Shown here: positions 17,278 to 25,216 of the stretch, in pieces
How the letters are laid out: each line of letters starts with the position of its first letter
Position numbering within the stretch: position 1 is the first letter of the stretch
DNA from: Candidatus Obscuribacterales bacterium
GTDB taxonomy: Bacteria > Cyanobacteriota > Vampirovibrionia > Obscuribacterales > Obscuribacteraceae
NCBI GenBank assembly: GCA_019637435.1
Contig: JAHBVO010000002.1
Span: 124,001 to 188,000 of the forward strand
Direction: 5' to 3'
Length of the DNA: 64,000 nt
Made by a program: the position numbers and the translations under genes
Notes under the pieces: model-generated
What the model saw: the letters and a program-made list of their open reading frames with translations, nothing else
Told to the model about the DNA's origin: nothing
Database searches by the model: none

Positions 17278-17784
17278 ATGCAAAAGAGAGACGAACTACT
17301 GGAAGTATTACTCGAGACATTTGGCGTACCCGTCAGATCTTCGAGTAGATGCCTGCCTATCGCGCTGTGCATCGCAAGTGACCCGGAAACTCCTACTGAG
17401 TTGCTGGAGCGCCTTGCGACAACTGACAACGAACGCCTTCTCGAAAGAATTGCGGAGCACCCAAACCTCTCGCCGTTTCTTTTAGAAATCCTCGCGTCAC
17501 ATCCATCACCAGATGTCCGCGCCGCCGTGGCGGAGAACCCGAATGTCACCGCGGAAATTCTGACGGCCTTGTGTAACGATAGTCACGATGACGTGCGTTA
17601 CAGCATCGCCGAAAACCCAAGCATGAGTCCGGATACTCTATCGATGTTAATCGAGGACTCAAATCCATTTGTGGCTCATAGAGCCAGACTCACATTGATG
17701 AAGATGGACGAGCCGCATGGTCTTCTCCAGAACATCATTCATATGGTGGGTACGCACTTCGTCCCGCACAAAGTAGCGAGATAG
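17278..17784 (+). CDS. Leucine-rich-repeat-variant (LRV) protein
   Basis: A 168-residue cytoplasmic protein. The ATG at 17278 follows TGAGGAACCCT, so it is preferred over an upstream frame start. From about residue 40 to 150 it consists of roughly 24-26-residue alpha-helical repeats of the type VRAAVAENPNVTAEILTALC and VRYSIAENPSMSPDTLSMLI. These match the LRV motif (VRxxVAxNPxxPxxxLxxL) known from Azotobacter and found beside metabolic and signalling genes. The four-Cys iron-sulfur N-terminal region of the founding LRV protein is missing. Probably a protein-binding scaffold. A strong terminator follows. Confidence 0.75.
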   Translation: MQKRDELLEVLLETFGVPVRSSSRCLPIALCIASDPETPTELLERLATTDNERLLERIAEHPNLSPFLLEILASHPSPDVRAAVAENPNVTAEILTALCNDSHDDVRYSIAENPSMSPDTLSMLIEDSNPFVAHRARLTLMKMDEPHGLLQNIIHMVGTHFVPHKVAR

Positions 17785-17814
17785 ATTTTTCAACAGAAGT
17801 TGAATGGGAAAGAG

Positions 17815-17848
17815 AAAACGATCCAGGGGCGACCCTGGATCGTTTTTT
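17815..17848 (+). terminator. Strong intrinsic terminator
   Basis: A 14-bp perfect stem (AAAACGATCCAGGG, 17815-17828, with 17833-17846), a GCGA loop and a T-run. It closes the LRV gene. Confidence 0.92.
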
Positions 17849-18130
17849 AGTAGAACTGTTCGCAGATTTTTTATAGATATTTATTGCTAAAGCTTCACCG
17901 GAAAGCGTAAGGGGGTGTATTTTGGAACGCCTGTGGCGGGGACTGGACGTCTGGTTGGTTGTGTGGTATGTTGGGGATAGCGTAGAAAATACGATTAATT
18001 GGAGCGAGGAAACTATTAGATTGTACCGGTCTTGCGTTCGCAGCCGGTGGGATCTACTTGCCTTCAGAAAGTTAATTACTGGTGCGCCACCGTGGTGGCG
18101 CATATGGTAGCGCCTGCACAGAAGAGGAGT
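17849..18130. promoter_or_regulatory. Leader of the SPFH operon with a near-palindromic hairpin
   Basis: 282 bases between the LRV terminator and the SPFH gene. The only striking element is TGCGCCACCGTGGTGGCGCA at 18083-18102, a 9-bp perfect inverted repeat around GT, ending 28 bases before the start codon. It could be an operator, or an mRNA hairpin acting on translation. Confidence 0.45.
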
Positions 18131-19117
18131 ATGGATATGCTTATCGGATTTAAAAAAGTTCCACCAACCACCTTTGTAATGCATTATGAGAACGGCGTTT
18201 TGAAGAGGAGTGGCGCAGGTCTGTCTTTCTTCTACTTTCCAGCGATTTCATCGATTGTAGAGCTTCCGTTGTCGAGTTCCGATGTTCCATTTGCATTTCA
18301 AGAATCGACTATCGACTTCCAGGAGGTCACACTGCAGGGCCAGTTGACCTATCGAGTTTCAGATCCGGAGCGTCTTTCGAGAATGTTGAACTACACGGTA
18401 AATTCGAACGGCGAATTCGTGAGTGAAGATCCAGATCTAGTTTCCGTCAGATTGATAAACGTGACGCAAACAGCAGCTCGCTCAGTCATACGTGCGATGA
18501 CACTACCTGAAGTGCTAATCGCAAACGAGCGAATAGTGGAAGCGGTTCTCGCCAGTGTTCAATCGGCTTCTCTAGTCACGATGCTTGGTTTAGAAGTACT
18601 AGGTTTGACGGTCGCCTACATCAGGCCAACTCCTGAAATGTCGCGCGCTCTCGAGGCCGACGCTCGTGAAGCAATTCAACGCAAATCGGACCAGGCAATT
18701 TACTTGCGCCGCAATGCGGCTGTCGAGGAAGAGCGCCGAATCATGGAATCCGAGCTCAATACCGAGATCGCTGTTGAGACCAAAAAAAGGCAAATTGCGG
18801 AAACCAAAATCGCAGCGGAAATTGCGGTAGAAGAGCAGCGGACGAAGTTGATTGATAAACGCGTTGAAAACGATAAGAAAAACGCCGATAGCAGCGCCTA
18901 CTCGATTGAGAAAAATCTAGCTCCTTTTCGAAACGCTGATTGGAAAACGCTTATGGCTATTGGCGCATCACAGGGTTCCGATCCCCGATTTGCCCTATCT
19001 CTGGCATTCCAGGAACTTGCTGAAAACGCCGGAAAAATTGGGACTCTGTCGCTGACGCCAGACCTGTTAAGCGCTCTCATGGACAACGGTCACGGCGAAC
19101 GAAATGGAACCCGGTAA
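18131..19117 (+). CDS. SPFH/Band-7 domain protein
   Basis: A 328-residue protein. The ATG at 18131 follows AGAAGAGGAGT, a near-perfect ribosome binding site. There is no hydrophobic N-terminal anchor. The first 200 residues have the Band-7 pattern: beta-rich start with MHYENGVLKRSGAGLSFFYF, TLQGQLTYRVSDPERL, RSVIRAMTLPEVL and LGLEVLGLTVAYIRPTPEM. A highly charged Ala/Glu-rich helix with repeated AExxIA units (about 205-275) follows, typical of SPFH oligomers, then a C-terminal helical domain. SPFH proteins form large rings at membranes. The NAD-kinase-like gene starts 21 bases downstream, so the two almost certainly work together. Confidence 0.88.
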   Translation: MDMLIGFKKVPPTTFVMHYENGVLKRSGAGLSFFYFPAISSIVELPLSSSDVPFAFQESTIDFQEVTLQGQLTYRVSDPERLSRMLNYTVNSNGEFVSEDPDLVSVRLINVTQTAARSVIRAMTLPEVLIANERIVEAVLASVQSASLVTMLGLEVLGLTVAYIRPTPEMSRALEADAREAIQRKSDQAIYLRRNAAVEEERRIMESELNTEIAVETKKRQIAETKIAAEIAVEEQRTKLIDKRVENDKKNADSSAYSIEKNLAPFRNADWKTLMAIGASQGSDPRFALSLAFQELAENAGKIGTLSLTPDLLSALMDNGHGERNGTR

Positions 19118-19138
19118 ATCAACAAGGGATGTAGCGTC

Positions 19139-20149
19139 ATGTATGAAAAATTAGTCGTCGTTACAAGAAAAACTAGACTGGAGGCGCTGATTGAAAAGTT
19201 CAACACTCGCATGCAAGCGAAATTTTTCATCGAGCATTCTGGCGGAAATTTTTCCGAATACGAAGAAGAGGACAGGAACTATCAGCGTGCGCTTGATGAA
19301 ATCCGCAAGCAGACCAAAATTGGATTAAAGGTTCAGCTGATAGAACGTTCGCTTCTTCCGACCCACACGTTTGTGAGCTCTGACCTGATTGTCGCTCTAG
19401 GTCAGGACGGACTGGTGGCAAATACTGCCAAGTACGTGGGCGCGCAGCCGATAATAGGCGTCAACCCAGATCCAATTCGATACGACGGATTGCTTGTTCC
19501 GATTCTTCCAAGTCAGGTTGGGCGGTATTTAGACGACGTTCTCGAATCCCGCGCTCTGAGTCAGGCAGTCACGCTCGGGGAGGTGGAACTGCAGGACGGT
19601 CAAAGAATGCTCGCATTCAATGATTTTTTCATCGGTGCCAAAACGCACGTTTCAGCTCGCTATAAACTGCAGTACCACGAAATTTCCGAGGGGCAGTCGT
19701 CGAGCGGCGTAATTGTTTCGACTGGTGCCGGCTCCACAGGCTGGATGTCATCAGTTTTCAATATGGCCGCAAAAGTTACGGAATTCGCCGGCGGAAAACA
19801 GTTCGGTCAGAGAAAAATGCAGTGGAACGAGTCAACGTTGATGTTTGTCGTTCGTGAGCCTTTTGTCAGCAAACACTCAACAGCAGAGCTTGTCGCCGGT
19901 TATATCGAGGATGGTGATGAGCTGGTAATCGAATCTAATATGACTGGAGAAGGCACCATATTCAGTGACGGTGTGGAATCGGATTTCATCGCGTTCAATG
20001 CCGGTGCAACTGCAAGAATTCGTAGGGCGAAACAGCAGGCGCGCCTGATTGTGCCTTTCCGAAACTCAGATCGGGAGAAACCCAATTGCGCCAATGAATC
20101 TCGAACTTTGTCAGGTTCATGTAGAAGTGTGTCAAAATCGAGCCCGTGA
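19139..20149 (+). CDS. NAD kinase-like (ATP-NAD kinase fold) protein
   Basis: A 336-residue protein of the NAD kinase/diacylglycerol kinase fold. DLIVALGQDGLVANTAKYV (about residues 82-100) aligns with the GGDGTLL active-site motif. The catalytic Asp is kept, but the second Gly is Gln and the Thr is Leu. PIIGVNPDPIRYDG matches the GVNxGxxGF segment, and VSTGAGSTGW (about 197-206) matches the NAD-binding TGSTAY motif. It is longer at both ends than classical NadK, with a coiled N-terminus and a Ser/Arg-rich tail. It probably still binds a pyridine nucleotide, but whether it phosphorylates NAD is open. It is encoded directly after the SPFH gene and before cinA. Confidence 0.78.
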   Translation: MYEKLVVVTRKTRLEALIEKFNTRMQAKFFIEHSGGNFSEYEEEDRNYQRALDEIRKQTKIGLKVQLIERSLLPTHTFVSSDLIVALGQDGLVANTAKYVGAQPIIGVNPDPIRYDGLLVPILPSQVGRYLDDVLESRALSQAVTLGEVELQDGQRMLAFNDFFIGAKTHVSARYKLQYHEISEGQSSSGVIVSTGAGSTGWMSSVFNMAAKVTEFAGGKQFGQRKMQWNESTLMFVVREPFVSKHSTAELVAGYIEDGDELVIESNMTGEGTIFSDGVESDFIAFNAGATARIRRAKQQARLIVPFRNSDREKPNCANESRTLSGSCRSVSKSSP

Positions 20150-20238
20150 AATCGGATCTATAAAATTTCGGCGCGATTAATGCGCAAGCGTCTGCACAAA
20201 GTGGTAAAAATATCTGTGTCTTTGGCAGGAAGGTAATC

Positions 20239-21552
20239 ATGAGCGTAGCAGAAATTCTTGCAGTTGGTACCGAACTCTTACTGGGTCAGGTGCTCGATAC
20301 CAATTCTCAATTCCTGAGTGAAGAACTCGCTCGTCTCGGCATCGATTGCTATTACCACACGACGGTCGGCGACAACAAAGCGAGAGTTCGAGATTGCTTG
20401 CGGACTGCGTTATCGCGTTCGGAGATTGTCATTACATCCGGCGGTCTTGGTCCAACGCCGGATGACCTGACGATGGAATGTATTGCTGAAGTCATGGGTG
20501 CGAAGCAGGAAATGGATGAAACCATTCTTGCCGGCATCAGGCTGTTTTTTACTGAACGAAACATCGTGATGCCGGAGAATAACGCAAAACAAGCATTGCG
20601 TCCGGTGGGTGCCGATTTGCTCCCTAATCCGACCGGCACCGCACCCGGTATCATCTGGACCATCACGCCGGACCGATTGAGAGAAGCTGGAATTATTTCA
20701 GTCGATTCGCTGGCATCGAAAAATCGCTATATCTTCACTTTTCCGGGTGTGCCGAGCGAACTCAAAAACATGTGGATGACGACAGTTTCCGAGTTCCTTC
20801 AAGTACACGTCGTGGGAGCCACCATCTTCTCTGTTGAACTGCGGCATTTTGGAATCGGTGAATCAGCTCTTGCCGAAAAGTTTTCCGACCTTCTGGAGGG
20901 TACCAATCCAACTGTCGCTCCATACGCGGGTCACGGCGAGTGTAGGCTCCGAGTGACATCGAAATCTCACGACCTCGAGTCAGCGATGAAATTGGCACAA
21001 CCGATTGTTGCAAACATCCAGGAGCGCAGCGGTTATTTTTGTTACGGCACAGACAGCGATACATTGGAATCGGTAGTCGGCGATTTGTTGAAGAACCAAA
21101 AACTGACTATATCGACGGCGGAGTCCTGCACGGGCGGACTGGTGAGCAAAAGACTGACGGACATTCCCGGAAGCTCGGAATATGTCTCGCTCAACCTGGT
21201 CACGTATGCCAATGAGGCGAAGCACAAAATGTTGGGCGTAGATGATGAAATCCTTACCAAGCATGGTGCGGTCAGCCCTGAGTGTGCACGCGCTATGGCT
21301 GAAGGGGTTCGCCGACTATCCGGTGCCGATATCGGAGTCGGTGTGACCGGAGTGGCTGGACCAGGCGGTGGAACTGAGGATAAGCCAGTTGGCCTGGTTT
21401 ACCTGGGCTTGTCCGCCGGCGACTCTTATGTTGAACGAAAACTGACTATTCCCGCCAGGATCGGCAGGAAAGAGATTCGTCATCGAACTGCGAACGAGGC
21501 ACTGAATATGGTGCGACTGTTTCTTTTGGAAAGAGCTAAAGTACAGGTTTAG
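20239..21552 (+). CDS. cinA: CinA-family protein (MoCF domain plus NMN amidohydrolase domain)
   Basis: A 437-residue full-length CinA. Residues 1-170 form the MoaB/Mog-like domain (ILAVGTELLLGQVLDTNSQF, ITSGGLGPTPDDLTMECIA), associated with ADP-ribose pyrophosphatase activity in this family. The C-terminal domain from about 275 carries STAESCTGGLVSKRLTDIPG and GVTGVAGPGGGTEDKPVGLV, the signature of the nicotinamide-mononucleotide deamidase (PncC) domain. Both activities recycle pyridine-nucleotide breakdown products. GGCAGGAAGG precedes the ATG at 20239. It lies 90 bases after the NAD-kinase-like gene, suggesting a shared pyridine-nucleotide theme. Confidence 0.93.
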   Translation: MSVAEILAVGTELLLGQVLDTNSQFLSEELARLGIDCYYHTTVGDNKARVRDCLRTALSRSEIVITSGGLGPTPDDLTMECIAEVMGAKQEMDETILAGIRLFFTERNIVMPENNAKQALRPVGADLLPNPTGTAPGIIWTITPDRLREAGIISVDSLASKNRYIFTFPGVPSELKNMWMTTVSEFLQVHVVGATIFSVELRHFGIGESALAEKFSDLLEGTNPTVAPYAGHGECRLRVTSKSHDLESAMKLAQPIVANIQERSGYFCYGTDSDTLESVVGDLLKNQKLTISTAESCTGGLVSKRLTDIPGSSEYVSLNLVTYANEAKHKMLGVDDEILTKHGAVSPECARAMAEGVRRLSGADIGVGVTGVAGPGGGTEDKPVGLVYLGLSAGDSYVERKLTIPARIGRKEIRHRTANEALNMVRLFLLERAKVQV

Positions 21553-21726
21553 TTGTTTCAGCCCGATAACGCCTATCTGTTAATGTTCCAGCCGGACCTG
21601 AACCCGGAGTCACCGGTTTTAACCGTTTATTTGCCGGACGACGAGGAGACAGCTCGCGCCTGTGTGCTGTTAGCGGTTTCGCCTATTTAATAAGGTTAGA
21701 AAAGTAATTATGAGGGAAATGAATAA

Positions 21727-22443
21727 TTGAGGGCAGGTAGGTCGTTTACGCATATGGCACAATACGAAGAAGCAGTAATCAAGGACAATTTATTTCACCG
21801 GCGGTTGAGCGACTTGCGAAATTCCGCTCTGACACCGGCTCACTTGGCGGCAATGGCGGAGCTGAATCGCCCGGCAGAACGCACAATCTTCTCGGCTCCC
21901 GAGGAAGAAAAGACTCTTTTATCCCATGACGACGTCGAGCGCATCGCGTTTTTCGACGAAGTTGCTCCCGTTTACAACTTTAAGTACTGGATGCGGAAGT
22001 TGGACCGGGAGATGCGCCGCAGCAAGCGCTATAACCGGCCGCTGTCGGTTCTCTGTGTGGCTTTTTCAGGTCTGATGAACATCGGACAGAAGTACAGTTC
22101 GATAGCGCTGGACGATGCGCTGATCTGGACGGGCGAACATCTCTTGCAGTCGACGCGCATGGACGTCGACATGGTCTGCCGCTACGGCGACGAGCGCTTC
22201 CTGATTGCTCTGCCGGAGACGCCGGGCAGCGGTGCCGCCATCGTGGCTGAGCGGGTCCGCAAGTCATTCGAAGATAACCACATTCAGTACCAGTGGCACA
22301 AGATTTATATTCAGGCGAGCGTCGGAATAGCTTATTTCCCCGGTCATGGAACCCAGGTGCAGGAGCTTGTTGCTAAATCCGACCTGGCGGCGGAGCTTGT
22401 GCAGTCGCGCGGCGGCAACGGGACGGCGTTTTGCCCGGAATAG
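21727..22443 (+). CDS. Degenerate GGDEF-domain protein
   Basis: A 238-residue soluble protein. The TTG at 21727 has GAGGG upstream; an ATG at 21754 (MAQYEEAV) is the alternative. The N-terminal 75 residues are unassigned and the rest is a GGDEF fold. The signature reads RYGDERFLIALPE, so GGDEF has become GDERF, and the I-site position is MDVD, not RxxD. Diguanylate cyclase activity is therefore unlikely; GTP binding or protein binding may remain. It is a clear paralogue of the GGDEF protein at 34743-35444, sharing the RAKRY/RSKRY helix, SGAAIVAERVR, and NWH/QWH before ASVG. A terminator follows. Confidence 0.8.
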   Translation: MRAGRSFTHMAQYEEAVIKDNLFHRRLSDLRNSALTPAHLAAMAELNRPAERTIFSAPEEEKTLLSHDDVERIAFFDEVAPVYNFKYWMRKLDREMRRSKRYNRPLSVLCVAFSGLMNIGQKYSSIALDDALIWTGEHLLQSTRMDVDMVCRYGDERFLIALPETPGSGAAIVAERVRKSFEDNHIQYQWHKIYIQASVGIAYFPGHGTQVQELVAKSDLAAELVQSRGGNGTAFCPE

Positions 22444-22481
22444 CCTGCAAACGGTTCTGGGGCGTTTAAATCATATGTTTG

Positions 22482-22508
22482 AAGGCATCACGATGTGGTG
22501 CCTTTTCG
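22482..22508 (+). terminator. Intrinsic terminator
   Basis: A 10-bp stem with one wobble pair (AAGGCATCAC, 22482-22491, with 22495-22504) and a 3-base loop, then TTCGTT. It lies 38 bases after the degenerate GGDEF gene and just before the convergent queA end. Confidence 0.6.
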
Positions 22509-22520
22509 TTTCCGAAACTA

Positions 22521-23645
22521 TCAGGTGATAAACATCGCGTCGCCGTAGCTGAAGAAGCGGTAGCGCTCTTTGACAGCTTCTTTGTATGCGTTCAAGATAT
22601 TGTCTTTACCGGCTAGCGTGGCGACCAAAACCAATAGGCTCGACTTGCTCAGATGGAAGTTGGTGACCATGGCGTCGACCATTTTGAATTGGAAGCCAGG
22701 CTTCACGTAGAGAGTGGTTGAACCCTGATCCGTAGGTTCCAGCAGACCAGACCGTCCTGCGGTTTCAAGCGCGCGCAGGCTGGTGGTGCCTACGGCGATT
22801 ACCCGGCGTCCTTCCGATTTCGCGGCGTTGACTGCATCCGCGGTATCTTTCGAGATGCTAAACAGCTCGGCCTCGATACTATGGTTGTCGAGGTCGGTCG
22901 TGATTGGCTTGAACGTTCCCGGTCCGACGTGGAGGGTTATGTACTTGATGATCACTCCGCGCTCAGCGAGTTCCTCGAGAAGTTCATTCGAGAAGTGTAA
23001 ACCTGCTGTCGGTGCTGCAACAGCGCCAGGTGTTTTGGCAAAAACCGTTTGATACCTGTCGAGATCGTGCAGGCGGTTTTCATCCTCGCCTTCCGGTTTC
23101 TCCCGCACTATATATGGTGGCAATGGTGCAAAACCGACCTCGCCAAGAATGCTGTAAACATCCTCTTTTCGGCCTAAATCTACAACTAAGCGTTTGAACC
23201 CATCCTGATCGATAATAATGTCGGCAATGGAGATGCGGTGTTTGGGGGAGGCTTCGGAAACCAGTGTGAGCTGCTCACCGACCTTGAGCCGCTTAATTGG
23301 CGTCACCATTGCTTCCCACAGGTTGATCTTTTCTGCCAGCGGGCGGATAAGAAGTAACCGGATGATGCCACCACTCTCACGCTGTGCGTACAACCGAGAG
23401 GGGACCACTCTTGTATCGTTGACGATGAGCACATCTCCGGCCTTCAAGAAGCTTTTGATATCGGAAAACTGATGATGGGAAACATCACCCGTTTCTCGCT
23501 CGAGTTTGAGCAGGCGTGACTCGTGGCGCACAGCTGATGGCTTTTGCGCAATCAGCTCTTCAGGCAAATCGTAGGACAAATCGTCAAGCCCGAAGCTTTC
23601 TGTTTGCGGTTGCTGGTTGAATGTTGACCGAGTCATAGATATCAT
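22521..23645 (-). CDS. queA: S-adenosylmethionine:tRNA ribosyltransferase-isomerase
   Basis: A 374-residue QueA, which transfers and isomerises the ribosyl group of AdoMet onto preQ1 at tRNA position 34, giving epoxyqueuosine. Landmarks are YDLPEELIAQKP, the SRLLKL and VLIVNDTRVVPSRL segments, FAKTPGAVAAPTAGLHFS (a near-invariant block), LHVGPGTFKP, GTTSLRALE and the C-terminal FLS-type segment NFHLSKSSLLVLVA. The length is about 20 residues above average because of an N-terminal extension; the ATG five codons in from 23645 is also possible. It is divergent from queG, 52 bases away, so consecutive steps of queuosine synthesis share one promoter region. Confidence 0.97.
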   Translation of the reverse strand: MISMTRSTFNQQPQTESFGLDDLSYDLPEELIAQKPSAVRHESRLLKLERETGDVSHHQFSDIKSFLKAGDVLIVNDTRVVPSRLYAQRESGGIIRLLLIRPLAEKINLWEAMVTPIKRLKVGEQLTLVSEASPKHRISIADIIIDQDGFKRLVVDLGRKEDVYSILGEVGFAPLPPYIVREKPEGEDENRLHDLDRYQTVFAKTPGAVAAPTAGLHFSNELLEELAERGVIIKYITLHVGPGTFKPITTDLDNHSIEAELFSISKDTADAVNAAKSEGRRVIAVGTTSLRALETAGRSGLLEPTDQGSTTLYVKPGFQFKMVDAMVTNFHLSKSSLLVLVATLAGKDNILNAYKEAVKERYRFFSYGDAMFIT

Positions 23646-23697
23646 GCTGAGAGTGGTCTTTCGGACTCAATATTGTAGTTGAAACCGCCCAGGTGCC

Positions 23698-24786
23698 ATG
23701 GTCACTTCTTCCAGTTTGAAACAATCCGTAGTGGAACTTGCTGCGTCCAAGGGTTTCAGCAACACGGTTATCGGTGCACTCGAGCCCATGACCGACGAGC
23801 TGCAGCATTACAGAGAGTGGCTGGAACGCGGCTACTCGGCAGGTATGGAGTATATGAAACGCAGTCCTGAGTTTCGAAACTCGCCGCAGTTGCTGTACCC
23901 TGGAAGTCGTTCTGCCATTATCGTTTCGGTCAGCTATTACACGGAAAAGCCTGAGTCGCCCGGTCCCTTTTACGGGAATGTCGCTCGCTATGCGGTCGGG
24001 CTTGACTATCATGCCGTGATTCGCCGAAAGCTGCGTGAATTGCGCGACTTACTGACTGAACAACTTGGATTGACTGTGGTTGGGAAACCGTTTGTAGACT
24101 CGGTAGCGCTTTATGAACAGGGGTTTAGCGCCCGGCACGGTTTGGGCTTCGCCGGTAAGAACACCCTGATAATTGGTCCAAAGCTATCCGGAAGCTATCA
24201 TTTCGTCGCGGAACTCTTCGTCGATGTTGAAATCGATGCCGATGAAAAGTATCGCGGAACCTGTGGGAGTTGCTTCCGCTGCGGCTCCGGATGCCCTACG
24301 GACGCGATTGGCGAACCGGGTTTCGTCGACGCGAATTTGTGCATCTCCTATTTGACCATCGAGAACAAAGACGGCATCCCGCTCGATCTGCGCCCGAAGC
24401 TCGGCAACTGGGTTTTCGGATGTGATGTCTGCCAGGAGGTCTGCCCGTACAATCAGCGCCCGCCGGAAACTCCCTGGGAAGAGTTTAGACCTGAAGCCGG
24501 TGCTGGGCACTATTTGTACTTGCCGGACCTTTTGCTGATTAAAACGGACGAGGAATTTCATCGCCGCTTCGAACACACGCCGCTACGCCGACCTAAGCGC
24601 AGGGGATTGATTCGAAACGCGCTTGTGGTGCTCGGTAACGAGTTGCGGCGCGCGCGCGTTGAACAGTCTGCGGACAAAGAGGTGATACTACCGGTAGTGC
24701 AGCGGCTGGAATGGTTTCGCGCAGCTGAAGAAGATCCGATGCTCCGCGAACATACTGAATGGGCTCTGCTCCAGGCAGAGGTTTAA
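23698..24786 (+). CDS. queG: Epoxyqueuosine reductase
   Basis: A 362-residue QueG. It is the cobalamin- and iron-sulfur-dependent enzyme that reduces epoxyqueuosine to queuosine in tRNA. Two 4Fe-4S motifs are visible: CGSCFRCGSGCPTDA (about residues 196-210) and CDVCQEVCPYN (about 243-253). Upstream are the conserved KPFVDSVALYEQGFSARHGLGF region (containing the proposed proton-donor Asp) and KNTLIIGPKLSG. HEAT-like C-terminal helices follow (RGLIRNALVVLGN). AGGTG precedes the ATG. The stop codon overlaps the stop of the convergent gene by two bases. Confidence 0.96.
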   Translation: MVTSSSLKQSVVELAASKGFSNTVIGALEPMTDELQHYREWLERGYSAGMEYMKRSPEFRNSPQLLYPGSRSAIIVSVSYYTEKPESPGPFYGNVARYAVGLDYHAVIRRKLRELRDLLTEQLGLTVVGKPFVDSVALYEQGFSARHGLGFAGKNTLIIGPKLSGSYHFVAELFVDVEIDADEKYRGTCGSCFRCGSGCPTDAIGEPGFVDANLCISYLTIENKDGIPLDLRPKLGNWVFGCDVCQEVCPYNQRPPETPWEEFRPEAGAGHYLYLPDLLLIKTDEEFHRRFEHTPLRRPKRRGLIRNALVVLGNELRRARVEQSADKEVILPVVQRLEWFRAAEEDPMLREHTEWALLQAEV

Positions 24787-25085
24787 ACTGTAAACATCTG
24801 GCGGGTTATTGTGAAACTGTCGCCCCAGAAGCGCGAGTTGTCCATAATCATGATCAGGTGCTTCTTCTCATTAGTTTTCTGCGAGACAACGAGCTTCATG
24901 TCGCAGGCGGGGTTTTTCTCCAGGAGCGCTTTGTTGACCTGATCTGCAAGAGTAACAGCGCCCTCTTCCTGAATTTCGCGAGCATTCGCCTTGAAAAGCT
25001 TCATGAAGTCTTCAAACAGACCAGTCTGAAGCAGGTGCGTCAGCTCATCGATTTTGGCTGCCGAAAGCGCGCCCTCGTTTGGCAT
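24783..25085 (-). CDS. Small soluble protein, unknown function
   Basis: A 100-residue protein. The ATG at 25085 (MPNEGALSAAK) is preferred because GAGGTCGC lies upstream at good spacing; the frame extends seven codons further. Residues 10-60 are helical (IDELTHLLQTGLFEDFMKLF), and the rest is a possible beta-hairpin region (MKLVVSQKTNEKKHLIMIMD). It has a single Cys. No motif is recognised. The stop codon lies inside the TTTAAA that also contains the queG stop, so the genes are convergent with overlapping ends. Confidence 0.6.
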   Translation of the reverse strand: MPNEGALSAAKIDELTHLLQTGLFEDFMKLFKANAREIQEEGAVTLADQVNKALLEKNPACDMKLVVSQKTNEKKHLIMIMDNSRFWGDSFTITRQMFTV

Positions 25086-25216
25086 TTTTGTGCGACCTCG
25101 TACCATTACTCGAATGCACTATTCCCGTTTTGCCTCAGTCCTAACCTCCGGCGTGCGCACATTCGTCGCCGGGTTGGTCAGTTGTAGAAAAATTCGGGAA
25201 ACAAGAATCCGCCACT

